A stretch of 22,107 nucleotides of DNA from an uncultured Kiritimatiellota bacterium (GCA_934635385.1 CAKTZI010000053.1:1-22107), one strand, 5' to 3'; shown: positions 13,702-22,038, numbered from the stretch's first letter. Made by a program: numbers and translations. The notes: generated from the sequence alone by a model not told the origin.

Positions 13702-16700
13702 TCATTTTGTGACCTTCTGGGCACGTTTGACGAACTGGATCGCGATGCCGGACGGATCGCGCATCATCGCCCCGTCAAAGCCCGGCGCCTTCTCGTGCAC
13801 GACCAGCGTCGCGCCGGCCTTGACCATCCGCGCGATCGTCGCGTCCACGTCGTCCGTGACAAAGCCGAAATGCAGCGTGAGCGGATCTTGCGACGCATAG
13901 TCCGGCGCCTTCGGCTGCGTCCGCGCCCGGTAGAGCTCGACCGCGATCTTCCCCGTGACGTCGACGATGAACGTCGTGTGCGTCTCGTCGTCCTTCTGCC
14001 GCGTGATCTCGAAGCCGAGGTTCTCGCACCACCATTTCGCCGTCGCGACGGGATCGGCGACGTCAATGGCCGGATGCTCGAAGACAAAGCCTTCCTCCGC
14101 CCGCGTCAACGCCGCCAGCGCCCGCTCGCAGGTCGCCGCCATCGCCCCCTCGTCCGCCTCGTCCCTTGCGGACAGCCGCGACCGATAGCATGTCGGCGCG
14201 CCCGGCAGTTTCGGCACGGAAAGGTTGTAGTCAGCCCACGCCGCACGCCAGTCCTCCAGCTCGGCCCGCGCCTGTCGTCCATCGCTTTGCGCCCCCGTGT
14301 CGCGCCAGCGAAAGTAGAGGAACATGCCGTTGACGAAATGCTCCATCACCGCGACAAGATTCTCCAGGTAGACGAAGCCCGTCAGCGCCTCCAGGTAGGT
14401 TCGCTCCCCTCGCGCCGCAACAATGCGGACACGCTCACCCGCGAACGTCTCGCGCATGCGCCGAGCCAAGGCCGACGCCGCGCGCTTCTCGGCCAGGACT
14501 TTCGGGAACTCGCCCGCCGTCGTCGCGCGGTACAGGGGCAAGAGTCCCACTTCACCCGCAAGCCAGTCTTCGGCACGTTCGCCGCCCCGAATGAGGTCGT
14601 CGCGCATGAGCCCACCGTTCGGCAGCCAGCCGTGATGTCGCCGCGCGTAGGGTTCGACGTAGAACGCCTTGCGCACGCAGTCATGGGACAGGGACAGCGC
14701 CGCCGCGACGCCATCCGCCGCCGTTTCGCCGAACTCCGCCGCGCACCAGTCCCTCAGGACGTCCGTCGGATCGAGATCCGGATTGCGCGCGAGCGCCCGC
14801 GTCGTGTCGTAGTTCAGGCGATACCAGACGTCATTGGCGATCTTCGGGCCACCCCAGCCACCTGTGCCGAGTCCCCAGATCCAATACCCCTTCACGACGC
14901 CCATCTCTGCCGCACGGCGGAACGCCGCGCCATGCTCGAAGCCCATGTAGTTCGGAAACGCGCTCTTGCCCTCGTATTCGCGGCTCGTCTGCGCCTCGAC
15001 CACGACATCGAATCCGCCGCGCCCGATGCAGGGATTGAAGCGGTTGTAGCACCAGTAGTCCGTTTCGCAGAACTTGATCGAGAGGAGAAGCCCCTTTCGG
15101 CTCTTCAGCTTCGACGTCACGCGGTCAAACGTGTCGGGGTTCGCGTGAAAGCCGTCATTTCCGAGATCCCATGTCCGCCAGATCAGCGTTCGCCCGCTCT
15201 CGTCCACCACGAGCCGCCGCGTCTCCTCGATGATCCGCGCCATGTCCCGCGCATACGCCTCGCCGAAGCCGCGATAGTCGCACAGCGTCTGGCCGCCCGC
15301 CGCCCTGTTCTGGAAGGAGTAGTTCTCGCCCGTGCGGATCATCACCGCCGTCACCTCCTTCGGAAGCTGCGCAAGGACTTCACGATACTTCGCACGGTAG
15401 ACCTCCCAGAAGCCCTCGGCCGACAGGTCGATGCGCTTCGGATCGTCCGGATCAGGAAACTCCTTCAGGAGCCGTTCCCAGACGGGCCGCGCGAACTTCA
15501 GCTCATCCGACTCGACCGCAATCTCGTAGCAGCCCTTCCGCGCCGCCTCACACGCACGCCGCAGACGCGCCCACGCCTCTTCGCGCTCGGCCAGATAGTC
15601 CGCGCACGCGGCCACGTCCGCCGCGAAGCGCGTCCCCTCCCAGCGCGGCAGGAGGTTGAGATCCTTGACGAACTGCGTCTCGATGCCGAGCGCTTCGCCC
15701 GAAAGGCATTCGCCGCGCACCGGCGTCATGCGCGAGAACAGCTTCGCTTCGCGCCGGATCGTCGCGCGCACGACCAGCCGATCCCGGCCACGCGCCTCGA
15801 ACAGGCGGTAGTGCCCGTTTCGGTTGCCGTAGACGCGCCCCGTGTCCACGACCAACCCGTCCGTCTCGTAGCGGCAGACCCAGCCGTTGTAGGCGATCTG
15901 CAGTCCATCACGCCCAGAGGCGATCCTCACGTCACGCGCGCCGTCAAACGCGAACGCGGGGAGCGCAAAGGCGATGTCGCCCGCCGCAGCGACCGTCATC
16001 TCGACGCCCGCATCCGTCACCCGGCTTTCCCAGCGTGCGGACGCACCATCGCCCAGCGTCACCTTCTCTGCGGTGGCCTCGACGAGCGCGAACGTCTGCC
16101 AACGCGGGCCGAGCGCCATCGGCTGGTCGTTCGTCACGTCCATCCGATAGAGCGCGTCCACGGGGAACGGCACGGCGAGCGCAAGCGCCGACGGCGCACC
16201 GCGCCGCTGAAGGCGACCCAGCCCGCTCGCGTCATAGCCAACCTGTCCGGCGAGATCGAACTGCAGCGTGTAGCCCTTGGCATTGAGCATCACGCGATGG
16301 AAGTCAGGACTCGTGACGAAGACCTGCGCCGTCGCGTCCTGATCATCTGCGCACGGCACGGACTCGTCCGCAAAGCGGCAGGCGAGGGAAGCCCACGAGC
16401 CCATCGTCGCCATGTACTTGTTGAAGTAGGCGTAGCTCTCGCAGCCATAGCCCGACGCGACCGGATAGGCGTTCTTGACGTGGCGCAGGGGCTTTTGCCG
16501 CGTCCAGCGGCGGACGCTCTTCACGGCCCGGTCGGCGGCGGCGCGGAAACGCCGCGCCCGCACGACCTCGCCCTTCGCCGCGAACCGCTTGGCGTACCAT
16601 TCGCACAGCGCGGCGTAGAGGACGTCGTTGTGGAGGAACTGCTGGCTGCGTCCGCCGAACGCGACCTCGCCCGTCACGCTCTGCAGCGCAAGCGTCGCAT

Positions 16701-17451
16701 CCGCCGACTTGTCCAGCGCGGCCTCGACGGCCGCGCGCGAGGGGCCGTCGTAGCCGCAGTCGAGCGTGACGGCATACTGGAGGCGCGTCACGAGGTCGTA
16801 GAACTGTGGGCAGCCCGGATCGCGGTACATGCCGTTCGCGTCGAAGAAACGCAGCTGGTCAGCCGCATAGCGCTCGACCCATGCGGGATCGCCGCCGAGG
16901 CCGGCCTCGATGCGCGCCTGTTCGCTCGCGATGCCGTAGACCGTCCAGTTGTGCGCCGTCGGATCGCCGACTTCCGGACGGACGGAATAGATCTCGGACG
17001 CGACCATCGGACGGTACGCGGCGCGCCAGGCGTCGGTCTTCTCCTTCGGGAAGACGGCCGCGCGCTCCAGTTCGACCAGCGCAAAGACCAGCTCCCGGAC
17101 AGCGAACTCGGCGCCGACCGCGCCATGCCCCCGACGCGACGCGCCGTTACGTCGTTCGGCAATCGGCTGCTCGCGTGCGCAGAGATCCATCAGGCGTTCG
17201 AGCTGCGGCGTGCGGTCGGTCAGGCGACCGTGCGCGACGGCGACCGCCAGGTTCGCCGCAAGCCGCGCAAAGCCGTGTTCGGTGATGCCGTTCCGCTCGA
17301 CCTCGCGGATGCAGTCGTCGATGCGTTCAGGCGTGTAGGCGCGGACGGCGAGTTCAACGAGGTCGAGATAGTCGCTCCTCGTGGCGGCGTCCATGTTCGT
17401 TGCGAGAAGCAGGGCGAACGTCAGGGACGCGAGTTTACCTTTCGTTTTCAT
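13702..17451 (-). CDS. Exported three-part fusion: toroid/beta-sandwich, TIM-barrel glycosidase-like, VOC domain
   Basis: A 1249-residue protein with a signal peptide at about 1-23. Residues 25-360 look like an alpha/alpha-toroid (AHNWTVYGIASEQARIEAG, GMYRDPGCPQFYDLVTRLQY, FLHNDVLYAALCEWY, YGCESYAYFNKYM). Residues 370-575 look beta-rich. The pair recalls polysaccharide lyases and GH154/DUF2264-like proteins, but I cannot assign a family. Residues 585-1115 look like a TIM-barrel glycosidase (LNLLPRWEG, MIRTGENYSF, TLIWRTWDLGNDGF, VVEAQTSREYEGKSAFPNYM, GYWIWGLGTGGWGG), perhaps related to GH67-like alpha-glucuronidases. Residues 1122-1243 are a glyoxalase/VOC domain with possible metal ligands His1126, Glu1172, His1194 and Gln1239. 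The gene overlaps its upstream neighbour by 17 nt and is last in the operon. It probably acts on a uronic-acid-containing glycan. Confidence 0.7.
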   Translation of the reverse strand: MKTKGKLASLTFALLLATNMDAATRSDYLDLVELAVRAYTPERIDDCIREVERNGITEHGFARLAANLAVAVAHGRLTDRTPQLERLMDLCAREQPIAERRNGASRRGHGAVGAEFAVRELVFALVELERAAVFPKEKTDAWRAAYRPMVASEIYSVRPEVGDPTAHNWTVYGIASEQARIEAGLGGDPAWVERYAADQLRFFDANGMYRDPGCPQFYDLVTRLQYAVTLDCGYDGPSRAAVEAALDKSADATLALQSVTGEVAFGGRSQQFLHNDVLYAALCEWYAKRFAAKGEVVRARRFRAAADRAVKSVRRWTRQKPLRHVKNAYPVASGYGCESYAYFNKYMATMGSWASLACRFADESVPCADDQDATAQVFVTSPDFHRVMLNAKGYTLQFDLAGQVGYDASGLGRLQRRGAPSALALAVPFPVDALYRMDVTNDQPMALGPRWQTFALVEATAEKVTLGDGASARWESRVTDAGVEMTVAAAGDIAFALPAFAFDGARDVRIASGRDGLQIAYNGWVCRYETDGLVVDTGRVYGNRNGHYRLFEARGRDRLVVRATIRREAKLFSRMTPVRGECLSGEALGIETQFVKDLNLLPRWEGTRFAADVAACADYLAEREEAWARLRRACEAARKGCYEIAVESDELKFARPVWERLLKEFPDPDDPKRIDLSAEGFWEVYRAKYREVLAQLPKEVTAVMIRTGENYSFQNRAAGGQTLCDYRGFGEAYARDMARIIEETRRLVVDESGRTLIWRTWDLGNDGFHANPDTFDRVTSKLKSRKGLLLSIKFCETDYWCYNRFNPCIGRGGFDVVVEAQTSREYEGKSAFPNYMGFEHGAAFRRAAEMGVVKGYWIWGLGTGGWGGPKIANDVWYRLNYDTTRALARNPDLDPTDVLRDWCAAEFGETAADGVAAALSLSHDCVRKAFYVEPYARRHHGWLPNGGLMRDDLIRGGERAEDWLAGEVGLLPLYRATTAGEFPKVLAEKRAASALARRMRETFAGERVRIVAARGERTYLEALTGFVYLENLVAVMEHFVNGMFLYFRWRDTGAQSDGRQARAELEDWRAAWADYNLSVPKLPGAPTCYRSRLSARDEADEGAMAATCERALAALTRAEEGFVFEHPAIDVADPVATAKWWCENLGFEITRQKDDETHTTFIVDVTGKIAVELYRARTQPKAPDYASQDPLTLHFGFVTDDVDATIARMVKAGATLVVHEKAPGFDGAMMRDPSGIAIQFVKRAQKVTK

Positions 17452-19894
17452 TGCGTGTTCTTTCGTTGGCGTTATCGAGTTTCAGCAGGCGAGGATTTCG
17501 AATCCAAAACGTGCATGACCGGCCTTTCGGATTGGCGCCCAGCCGAATGGCGCAAGGCGAAGCGAGCCGCTGTGCCTCAATGGTGAAATCGATGCGCCGT
17601 GTCTCCCATGTGGTAAGCGGCGGCGCAAACGGAAGGTATTGCGCCGACGCCTTTTCTTCAGCAGGGACTAGCATGAAATACTGACGTGAGAAATCATTCT
17701 CAACCTTGTCCTGCACGCTCTTGACCTCGAATTCGAACAGGGCCACGTCCTCAAAAGATTCCGCCGGAAGCGTCAGGTCATAGACCGGATAGAACCAACG
17801 ATTGTGGCTGGGGCTTGTCCAGACGGCATCAAAACGAATGGACTGCTCGGCCTCATCCCACGTGACGCGAAACTGATCGGCAGACGTGTTCCGACGCCAG
17901 GCTTTCGGATTGCGCCAGTTAATGAGTTCAACTGTCCGGCACACTTCTCGGAGCGACACCAAAGAGCGTATGTTCAGCGAAAGCCGACTGCTGCGACAGC
18001 CGTTGAAGACGCCGACAAGGGCGAGCTCGCGACTTGTCGTCACGCCCGACGGAGATGCATAGGTGCAGTCGAAAGCCGCTTCGCCCATTGGCGGCAACGT
18101 GACTTCGTCAGGAAGCCCTTCGAGGACGCCGCCCGAAACGGCTATGCTTCCTTTCTTTGGAATCGGCGAAAGATTCCAGACGTGGAGTCGCAGCCTCCCG
18201 GTGTGGGCATTGAGTTCCGCAACGGTCTTGCGTCCCGCGACCTGAAAGTCGTTTGTGTTCAGGTCTACGCGCAAGACCACGGACAAGTCCTCGTCAGCCA
18301 TTGGCGCATAGGGCGTCGGGATGCCCGAGGGGACTGCCGCAATGTCCGCCGTGAGCCCACGCAGGCCTGAAAGGTAGGCAGGATAGCGCGAGCATGCGAC
18401 AACATTCGTCGCAACAGGTCTGCGCGTGCCGCACAAGTCCGTGAGCCTGTAGTCGCCGGGTGGAACGGGCAAGACGATTTCGCCTGCAAAATCAGGAGTC
18501 GCAGAAACGGGTTCGCCCTCGGTATCGACAGGGGAAATGCGCCAGAAAGCGAGCGTCTGGAATCCGTCGGGCTGCGTGAAGAGGAAGGCGCGAGCGTCTT
18601 TGCCGACACGGACTTCCCCTTCCAAACGGGCGCACCCAAGCTCTTCCGTCAGCGTGCTCAAGACGGCATAGACTGGCTTGGCCGTTCCGTCCCGCCGCAG
18701 CACGCCCCAGTCTTTTTCGCCATTGCGTTCGTTATAAGCCCCAAAAACGAAGAAATAGCCACGCGCAACGCCATGCATCTGAAGCAAGACCTGGCTCTTG
18801 GCACAGAACTCCGCTTGGATAAGCTCCTGTTCGGGCGAGTGAGCCTTAAGTCCCTTGCGTACACCGTCCCGCGTCGAACGACCGTCGAGATTCGTTCCGC
18901 ACTCCGTCATCCACACGGCGCGTCCTGCAATGCCAATCTTTTTCATGAATGCGTACAGATTCGCAAAGCCGGAAGGATAGTCGCGCAAAGGCGAATACGT
19001 GTGTACGTTGAAGACGTCGCTGAACTTGGCGGCGTCGTTTGCGTAAAGCGCCTCATCATAGGCCGTGCGCGCCAATTCGCAGACGCCTCCGGGGAGCACG
19101 GCAATGTCGGGCCGCGCGGATTTGAATCCAAGATAGGCGGCCTTGAGCGCCGCAACATAATCCCATGCGGGCTCTGGCGCAAACAGAATGTCCGGCTCGT
19201 TCCAGAACTCCCAGGCATCCATGCGGTCGCCGAAAACAGTCGCGGCCTCTCGACAAAAGGCATAAAGCGCAACAAGATTGCGCGGGAGCTTCTGAATGCG
19301 ATCCATGTAGTCAGGCACATCATGGAACGTGGTCGAAATGCCAATGCCGCGCGCATGGAGCAATCTTGCGTTGTACAGGTAGTCTCCAAAATCGTAGACC
19401 CCCGGCCTCGGAGATACGCCCTTGGCGCTCAGGCGGTCGCGCACGTGCGTGAGCGCCGCGCGCCACAAGAGATCACTCACGAGGCGAAAAGAGTCCCCGC
19501 CATGCCAAGGACAGTCGATTTTTCCCGGACGCGAGACCCAGCTTTGAGCAGAATCGACGCCAAAGAAGGATTCTGGACTACGATTCCGTTCTTCGGGCAC
19601 GGGAACAACGACGAAGGTGGCCTCGTCGCCCGTCTCCATGCGCAACCGGTAATAGCCCGTCGGCCGGGCACCGAGATCGGCAACGCCGGCAGACGAAAAC
19701 GAGCCCCCATCGACAGAATGTCCACGCCAGTCGGCAAGCGTCCACGCGGCATCGGGTTCACCGCCTCGTACGGCGACGCGCTCGCGCTCCGTGTAGACGT
19801 GGCCAGGCGCGTCCAGAGACAGCCCCTTCGCCACGCACACGCAAGCCACGGCGCACGCCGTCACCAAGAACGTCGATTTCATCATCTTCTTCAT
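17435..19894 (-). CDS. Exported clan GH-A glycoside hydrolase (GH39-like) with C-terminal beta-rich region
   Basis: An 819-residue secreted protein: signal peptide about 1-23, a beta-rich N-terminal region about 24-105, a TIM-barrel about 110-430 and beta-rich C-terminal parts. The barrel has the retaining clan GH-A pattern: acid/base Glu233 in WEFWNEPDI, HTY at 308-310, and a nucleophile-type Glu331 in VWMTECGTN. The spacing of about 98 residues suits strands 4 and 7. The last 180 residues may be a carbohydrate-binding jelly roll. The family within the clan (GH39, GH5, GH79 or unclassified) and the substrate cannot be fixed by eye. It overlaps the SUMF1-fold gene by 4 nt and the fusion gene by 17 nt. 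Sampled lines are visibly lower in GC (about 55-58%) than the fusion gene (about 73%), a possible sign of separate origin. Confidence 0.82.
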   Translation of the reverse strand: MKKMMKSTFLVTACAVACVCVAKGLSLDAPGHVYTERERVAVRGGEPDAAWTLADWRGHSVDGGSFSSAGVADLGARPTGYYRLRMETGDEATFVVVPVPEERNRSPESFFGVDSAQSWVSRPGKIDCPWHGGDSFRLVSDLLWRAALTHVRDRLSAKGVSPRPGVYDFGDYLYNARLLHARGIGISTTFHDVPDYMDRIQKLPRNLVALYAFCREAATVFGDRMDAWEFWNEPDILFAPEPAWDYVAALKAAYLGFKSARPDIAVLPGGVCELARTAYDEALYANDAAKFSDVFNVHTYSPLRDYPSGFANLYAFMKKIGIAGRAVWMTECGTNLDGRSTRDGVRKGLKAHSPEQELIQAEFCAKSQVLLQMHGVARGYFFVFGAYNERNGEKDWGVLRRDGTAKPVYAVLSTLTEELGCARLEGEVRVGKDARAFLFTQPDGFQTLAFWRISPVDTEGEPVSATPDFAGEIVLPVPPGDYRLTDLCGTRRPVATNVVACSRYPAYLSGLRGLTADIAAVPSGIPTPYAPMADEDLSVVLRVDLNTNDFQVAGRKTVAELNAHTGRLRLHVWNLSPIPKKGSIAVSGGVLEGLPDEVTLPPMGEAAFDCTYASPSGVTTSRELALVGVFNGCRSSRLSLNIRSLVSLREVCRTVELINWRNPKAWRRNTSADQFRVTWDEAEQSIRFDAVWTSPSHNRWFYPVYDLTLPAESFEDVALFEFEVKSVQDKVENDFSRQYFMLVPAEEKASAQYLPFAPPLTTWETRRIDFTIEAQRLASPCAIRLGANPKGRSCTFWIRNPRLLKLDNANERTRNENER

Positions 19895-21252
19895 TCAGAC
19901 AGAAGCGATGCCGTCGGCAAGGCAAGACGGAAGCCGTAGTTGTAGGCGCGAGCCGTCGGCAGCGAGTAGGCACGCCGAGCCGAACGAAGGTTGGCGGCGC
20001 GGTCTTCAAAACTTCCGCCGCGACGAACACGCTCCCCGCCGGTGGCGCCCGAAAGCGTCTTGGTCGGATCCGCCGAATCGACGTTCACCGCACCGTTGCG
20101 CTGCGTGATGTCCAGTTCGTACCAGTCGAGGCACCACTCCCACACATTGCCATGCATATCGTAAATGCCCCAGTCATTCGGCTCATAGGAGCCAACGGCC
20201 GCCGTGCCGTTCGCCGCGCCAAGCGTCTTGTCAGGTTTCGCATACGCATCTCCGACCAAACCGCCGTTATACTTGTTGCGTCCCAGACGATTCACGTTCA
20301 CGTCATTTTCCGTGGCCGTGATTGCAGTGCCATCGTTCCACACGCCCGAACCATGCCCCGCGCGGCTGGCAAACTCCCACTGCGCCTCCGACGGCAAGTC
20401 GAACTTGAAGCCGGTCTTCGTCCGCAGAATTCCGAGAAACGAATCAGGGTTCGGATCGTGCGGCCAGTCATACTGCGCCCCGCCCGATGCCGTCGCGTTC
20501 GCGGCATTGCGGATTTCGTTGTAACAGACGGTGTCGACTGGGCGCATCTCGCGTTCGCACTGGAAGTAGAATTCGGAAGCCGCCGTCCGATTCGTCTGCA
20601 CGAGCGCCCATTGTGCCTGCGTCACCGGAAAGACGCCGATGTAATAGCTGTCGTCGAGCGTAACAGCGTGCAGGTCGTCTCGGCCATCTGTGGTACTTCC
20701 GATTTCCGTCCGAACATTGCCCATCGCCCACGTGACGCCCTTCGCGGGAATCTTGCGCAGGACGAGGCTCGACAGGCGATAGTCGTCGTTCGACAGCAGC
20801 CCGCCCGGCAGGAACTCGGCTGCCGGATAGTACCGCTCGCTGCCCGCGCCCGCCGTCGCCGAGAGGTCGACGACCAGGTAGTCCGGCGGATTGTCGAGCG
20901 ACCACGCCGTCACGACGGCTCGCGCGCCGCCCTCGGCGATCCTGTGGTTTGGCCACGAGAGGTCGGGGCGCCAGAGAATCGTCCGCGCGCCGGCCTCGAC
21001 CTTCTTCCAGACGTCGCCCGTGACGTTCTGCACGTTCTCGCCGCCGATGGAGGCCCACGCGCCGTCCGTCGCGTTCGTCTGGATGTCGAGCGTGACGACG
21101 GCGGGCGCGTCGGCGAGCGTGTAGGCGATCGTGACCTCGCGGCTGTTTCGATTCTGGGTCATGGTCGCCTCGGAGACGACGGGGACAGCCCCCGCGAGGG
21201 CGTTCAGCGCGGCGCCAGCCGCGACAGCGGTCATCAGTCTTTTCATTTTCAT
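19891..21252 (-). CDS. Exported SUMF1/FGE-fold protein lacking the active-site cysteines
   Basis: A 453-residue protein with a signal peptide (MKMKRLMTAVAAGAALNALA), a beta-rich N-terminal region to about 140, and a formylglycine-generating-enzyme-sulfatase (SUMF1) fold at about 160-445. Fold motifs are YYIGVFPVTQAQW, LPSEAQWEFASRAG, YDMHGNVWEWCLDW, RVRRGGSFEDRAANLRSARR and YGFRLALP. True sulfatase-activating enzymes have two reactive cysteines after the RGGSW motif; here that stretch has none, so sulfatase activation is unlikely and a binding or structural role is more likely. An AGGA site precedes the ATG. It is second in the secreted operon and overlaps the GH-A gene as ATGA. No sulfatase gene is in the window, in line with this reading. 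Confidence 0.88.
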   Translation of the reverse strand: MKMKRLMTAVAAGAALNALAGAVPVVSEATMTQNRNSREVTIAYTLADAPAVVTLDIQTNATDGAWASIGGENVQNVTGDVWKKVEAGARTILWRPDLSWPNHRIAEGGARAVVTAWSLDNPPDYLVVDLSATAGAGSERYYPAAEFLPGGLLSNDDYRLSSLVLRKIPAKGVTWAMGNVRTEIGSTTDGRDDLHAVTLDDSYYIGVFPVTQAQWALVQTNRTAASEFYFQCEREMRPVDTVCYNEIRNAANATASGGAQYDWPHDPNPDSFLGILRTKTGFKFDLPSEAQWEFASRAGHGSGVWNDGTAITATENDVNVNRLGRNKYNGGLVGDAYAKPDKTLGAANGTAAVGSYEPNDWGIYDMHGNVWEWCLDWYELDITQRNGAVNVDSADPTKTLSGATGGERVRRGGSFEDRAANLRSARRAYSLPTARAYNYGFRLALPTASLLSE

Positions 21253-21291
21253 GTTCCTTTTTTAGGAGGTTTGTTTCTGTGTGAATAATTG

Positions 21292-21570
21292 TCAGCGGAT
21301 GATGAAGAGGGCGCCTGTCGCCGGTTTCGTCTTCAGCGCGATGCCGGGCGTCTCGACCCGCGTCCAGTCTCGGACGTCGAGGGCGGGGCTGGCGACGGAC
21401 GCCGCGAAGCGTCCCGTCACAAGCGCAACGGCGGGCGTCTCGGCCGAGGCCGAGCCGGCCTTCGCGACCGCCGCCACGTCACCCTTCGTGATGCAGGTCT
21501 CGGCGCAGACGGCGTGTGCGGCCAACGCCGCGCCGAGTGCGAGAATGCGTATCGTCTTGTTCTGTGTCAT
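21292..21570 (-). CDS. Small exported protein, function unknown
   Basis: A 92-residue protein with a clear signal peptide (MTQNKTIRILALGAALAAHA, predicted cleavage after VCA), leaving about 69 mature residues rich in Ala, Val and Thr and ending TGALFIIR. I recognise no family. The ATG at 21570 has a purine-rich AGGAAAGG sequence before it and starts the signal peptide; an upstream in-frame ATG at 21624 would add polar residues ahead of it. It leads the secreted operon, 39 nt before the SUMF1-fold gene, on a transcript with a leader of about 130 nt. It may be a partner of the SUMF1-fold protein, but only adjacency supports this. Confidence 0.65.
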   Translation of the reverse strand: MTQNKTIRILALGAALAAHAVCAETCITKGDVAAVAKAGSASAETPAVALVTGRFAASVASPALDVRDWTRVETPGIALKTKPATGALFIIR

Positions 21571-21679
21571 GTCATCGTTCCTTTCCTTGTGCCAAATGCC
21601 TGACGAGGAGTCATTTCGCGTCAATGTTGAGTTGATTATGTACGTTCCTCAACTTCCGCTCACGGTGCAGACCGCCTAC

Positions 21680-21704
21680 ACCCTCCGCCAAGTTTACGGA
21701 GGGT
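21680..21704. repeat. Inverted repeat at the predicted transcription start of the secreted operon
   Basis: Perfect 8-bp arms ACCCTCCG (21680-21687) and CGGAGGGT (21697-21704) with a 9-nt loop. The repeat begins directly after the -10 on the minus strand and covers the predicted transcription start. It could be a repressor site or, if the transcript includes most of both arms, a stabilising 5' hairpin. Confidence 0.6.
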
Positions 21705-21733
21705 AGTATACACCCGCAGGGATGAAAAGTAAA
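21705..21733 (-). promoter_or_regulatory. Promoter of the secreted-glycosidase operon
   Basis: On the minus strand TTTACT (21733-21728), a 17-bp spacer and TATACT (21710-21705). The -35, spacing and position relative to the direct-repeat operator are the same as in the EIIC-kduI-kduD promoter. The predicted leader to the ATG at 21570 is about 130 nt. Confidence 0.68.
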
Positions 21734-21771
21734 TTGCGTTTCCTGAAAAAACGATTATGGTTCTTGGAAAA
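21733..21771. promoter_or_regulatory. Second direct-repeat operator
   Basis: The proximal half-site ATTGCGTTTCCTGAAAAA (21733-21750) is identical to that at 12439-12456. The distal half-site ATTATGGTTCTTGGAAAA (21754-21771) matches it at 13 of 18 positions, again exactly 21 bp away. Including the -35, 25 bp (21726-21750) are identical to 12432-12456. The weaker distal half suggests a lower-affinity or differently tuned site. Confidence 0.68.
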
Positions 21772-21818
21772 CTGAAGTCAGACCAGATCGTCTTGCTTGC
21801 GGGGAAGGACGTATCATT

Positions 21819-21863
21819 GGGGACAGCCCCCCAAATCCTAATCGGAATCGGGGGTCTGTCCCC
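21819..21863. repeat. REP-like hairpin with GGGGACAG ends
   Basis: GGGGACAG (21819-21826) pairs with CTGTCCCC (21856-21863). Inside these, CCCCC and GGGGG continue the stem past one unpaired T (21855), giving a 13-bp stem around an AT-richer loop. GGGGACAG-type palindromes are typical of REP elements linked to IS200-like (RAYT) transposases. No transposase gene is visible here. Confidence 0.6.
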
Positions 21864-21880
21864 ACATAATCCGTCAATGC

Positions 21881-21925
21881 CACCATGACAGTTGGCGCGA
21901 TTTCACCATGACAGTTGGCACAATT
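21881..21925. repeat. Two 22-bp direct repeats, possible insertion-sequence end
   Basis: CACCATGACAGTTGGC occurs at 21881-21896 and 21904-21919. With the following RCRATT the units are 22 bp with two mismatches and a 23-bp period. Multiple short repeats of this kind are found at the ends of IS21-family elements, so this could be an IS remnant or end. No IS gene is in view, so the family is a guess. Confidence 0.5.
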
Positions 21926-21949
21926 GCATTTGCGACTATGACTAATTTT

Positions 21950-21963
21950 TGCGCGTACGCGCA
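21950..21963. terminator. Perfect palindrome flanked by T-tracts; possible terminator
   Basis: TGCGCGTACGCGCA is a perfect 14-bp palindrome. On the plus strand it is followed by TTTTT and preceded by AATTTTT, so a hairpin followed by U residues would form on plus-strand transcripts. On the minus strand it is followed by A-rich sequence. It may end a plus-strand transcript or be a dyad binding site. Confidence 0.4.
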
Positions 21964-21985
21964 TTTTTAGAGCCTTCAGATGCGA

Positions 21986-22015
21986 ATTATAGCACATCCG
22001 CCTCTGCCGCCGCAA
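21986..22015 (-). promoter_or_regulatory. Orphan promoter-like sequence
   Basis: On the minus strand TTGCGG (22015-22010), an 18-bp spacer and TATAAT (21991-21986) preceded by TGC, the same form as the lipoprotein-mlaE promoter. No convincing gene starts downstream. It may make a non-coding transcript across the repeats or feed into the secreted operon. Confidence 0.4.
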
Positions 22016-22038
22016 CCCACCTTCAAGTTTCACCCTTA

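Noticed and set aside
13630..17586. Plus-strand open frame of 1318 codons antisense to the fusion gene
   Set aside because: Arginine-rich translation with no domain pattern; long antisense frames are expected in GC-rich genes, and the opposite strand has clear signal peptide and domains.
21881..21925. Possible CRISPR repeats
   Set aside because: Only two units with a 23-bp period, leaving no room for spacers; no cas genes.
21755..22033. 92-codon minus-strand open frame in the right intergenic block
   Set aside because: It runs through the direct repeats and REP hairpin (ANCHGEIAPTVMV is a translation of the repeats), has no ribosome site, and ends inside the operator.
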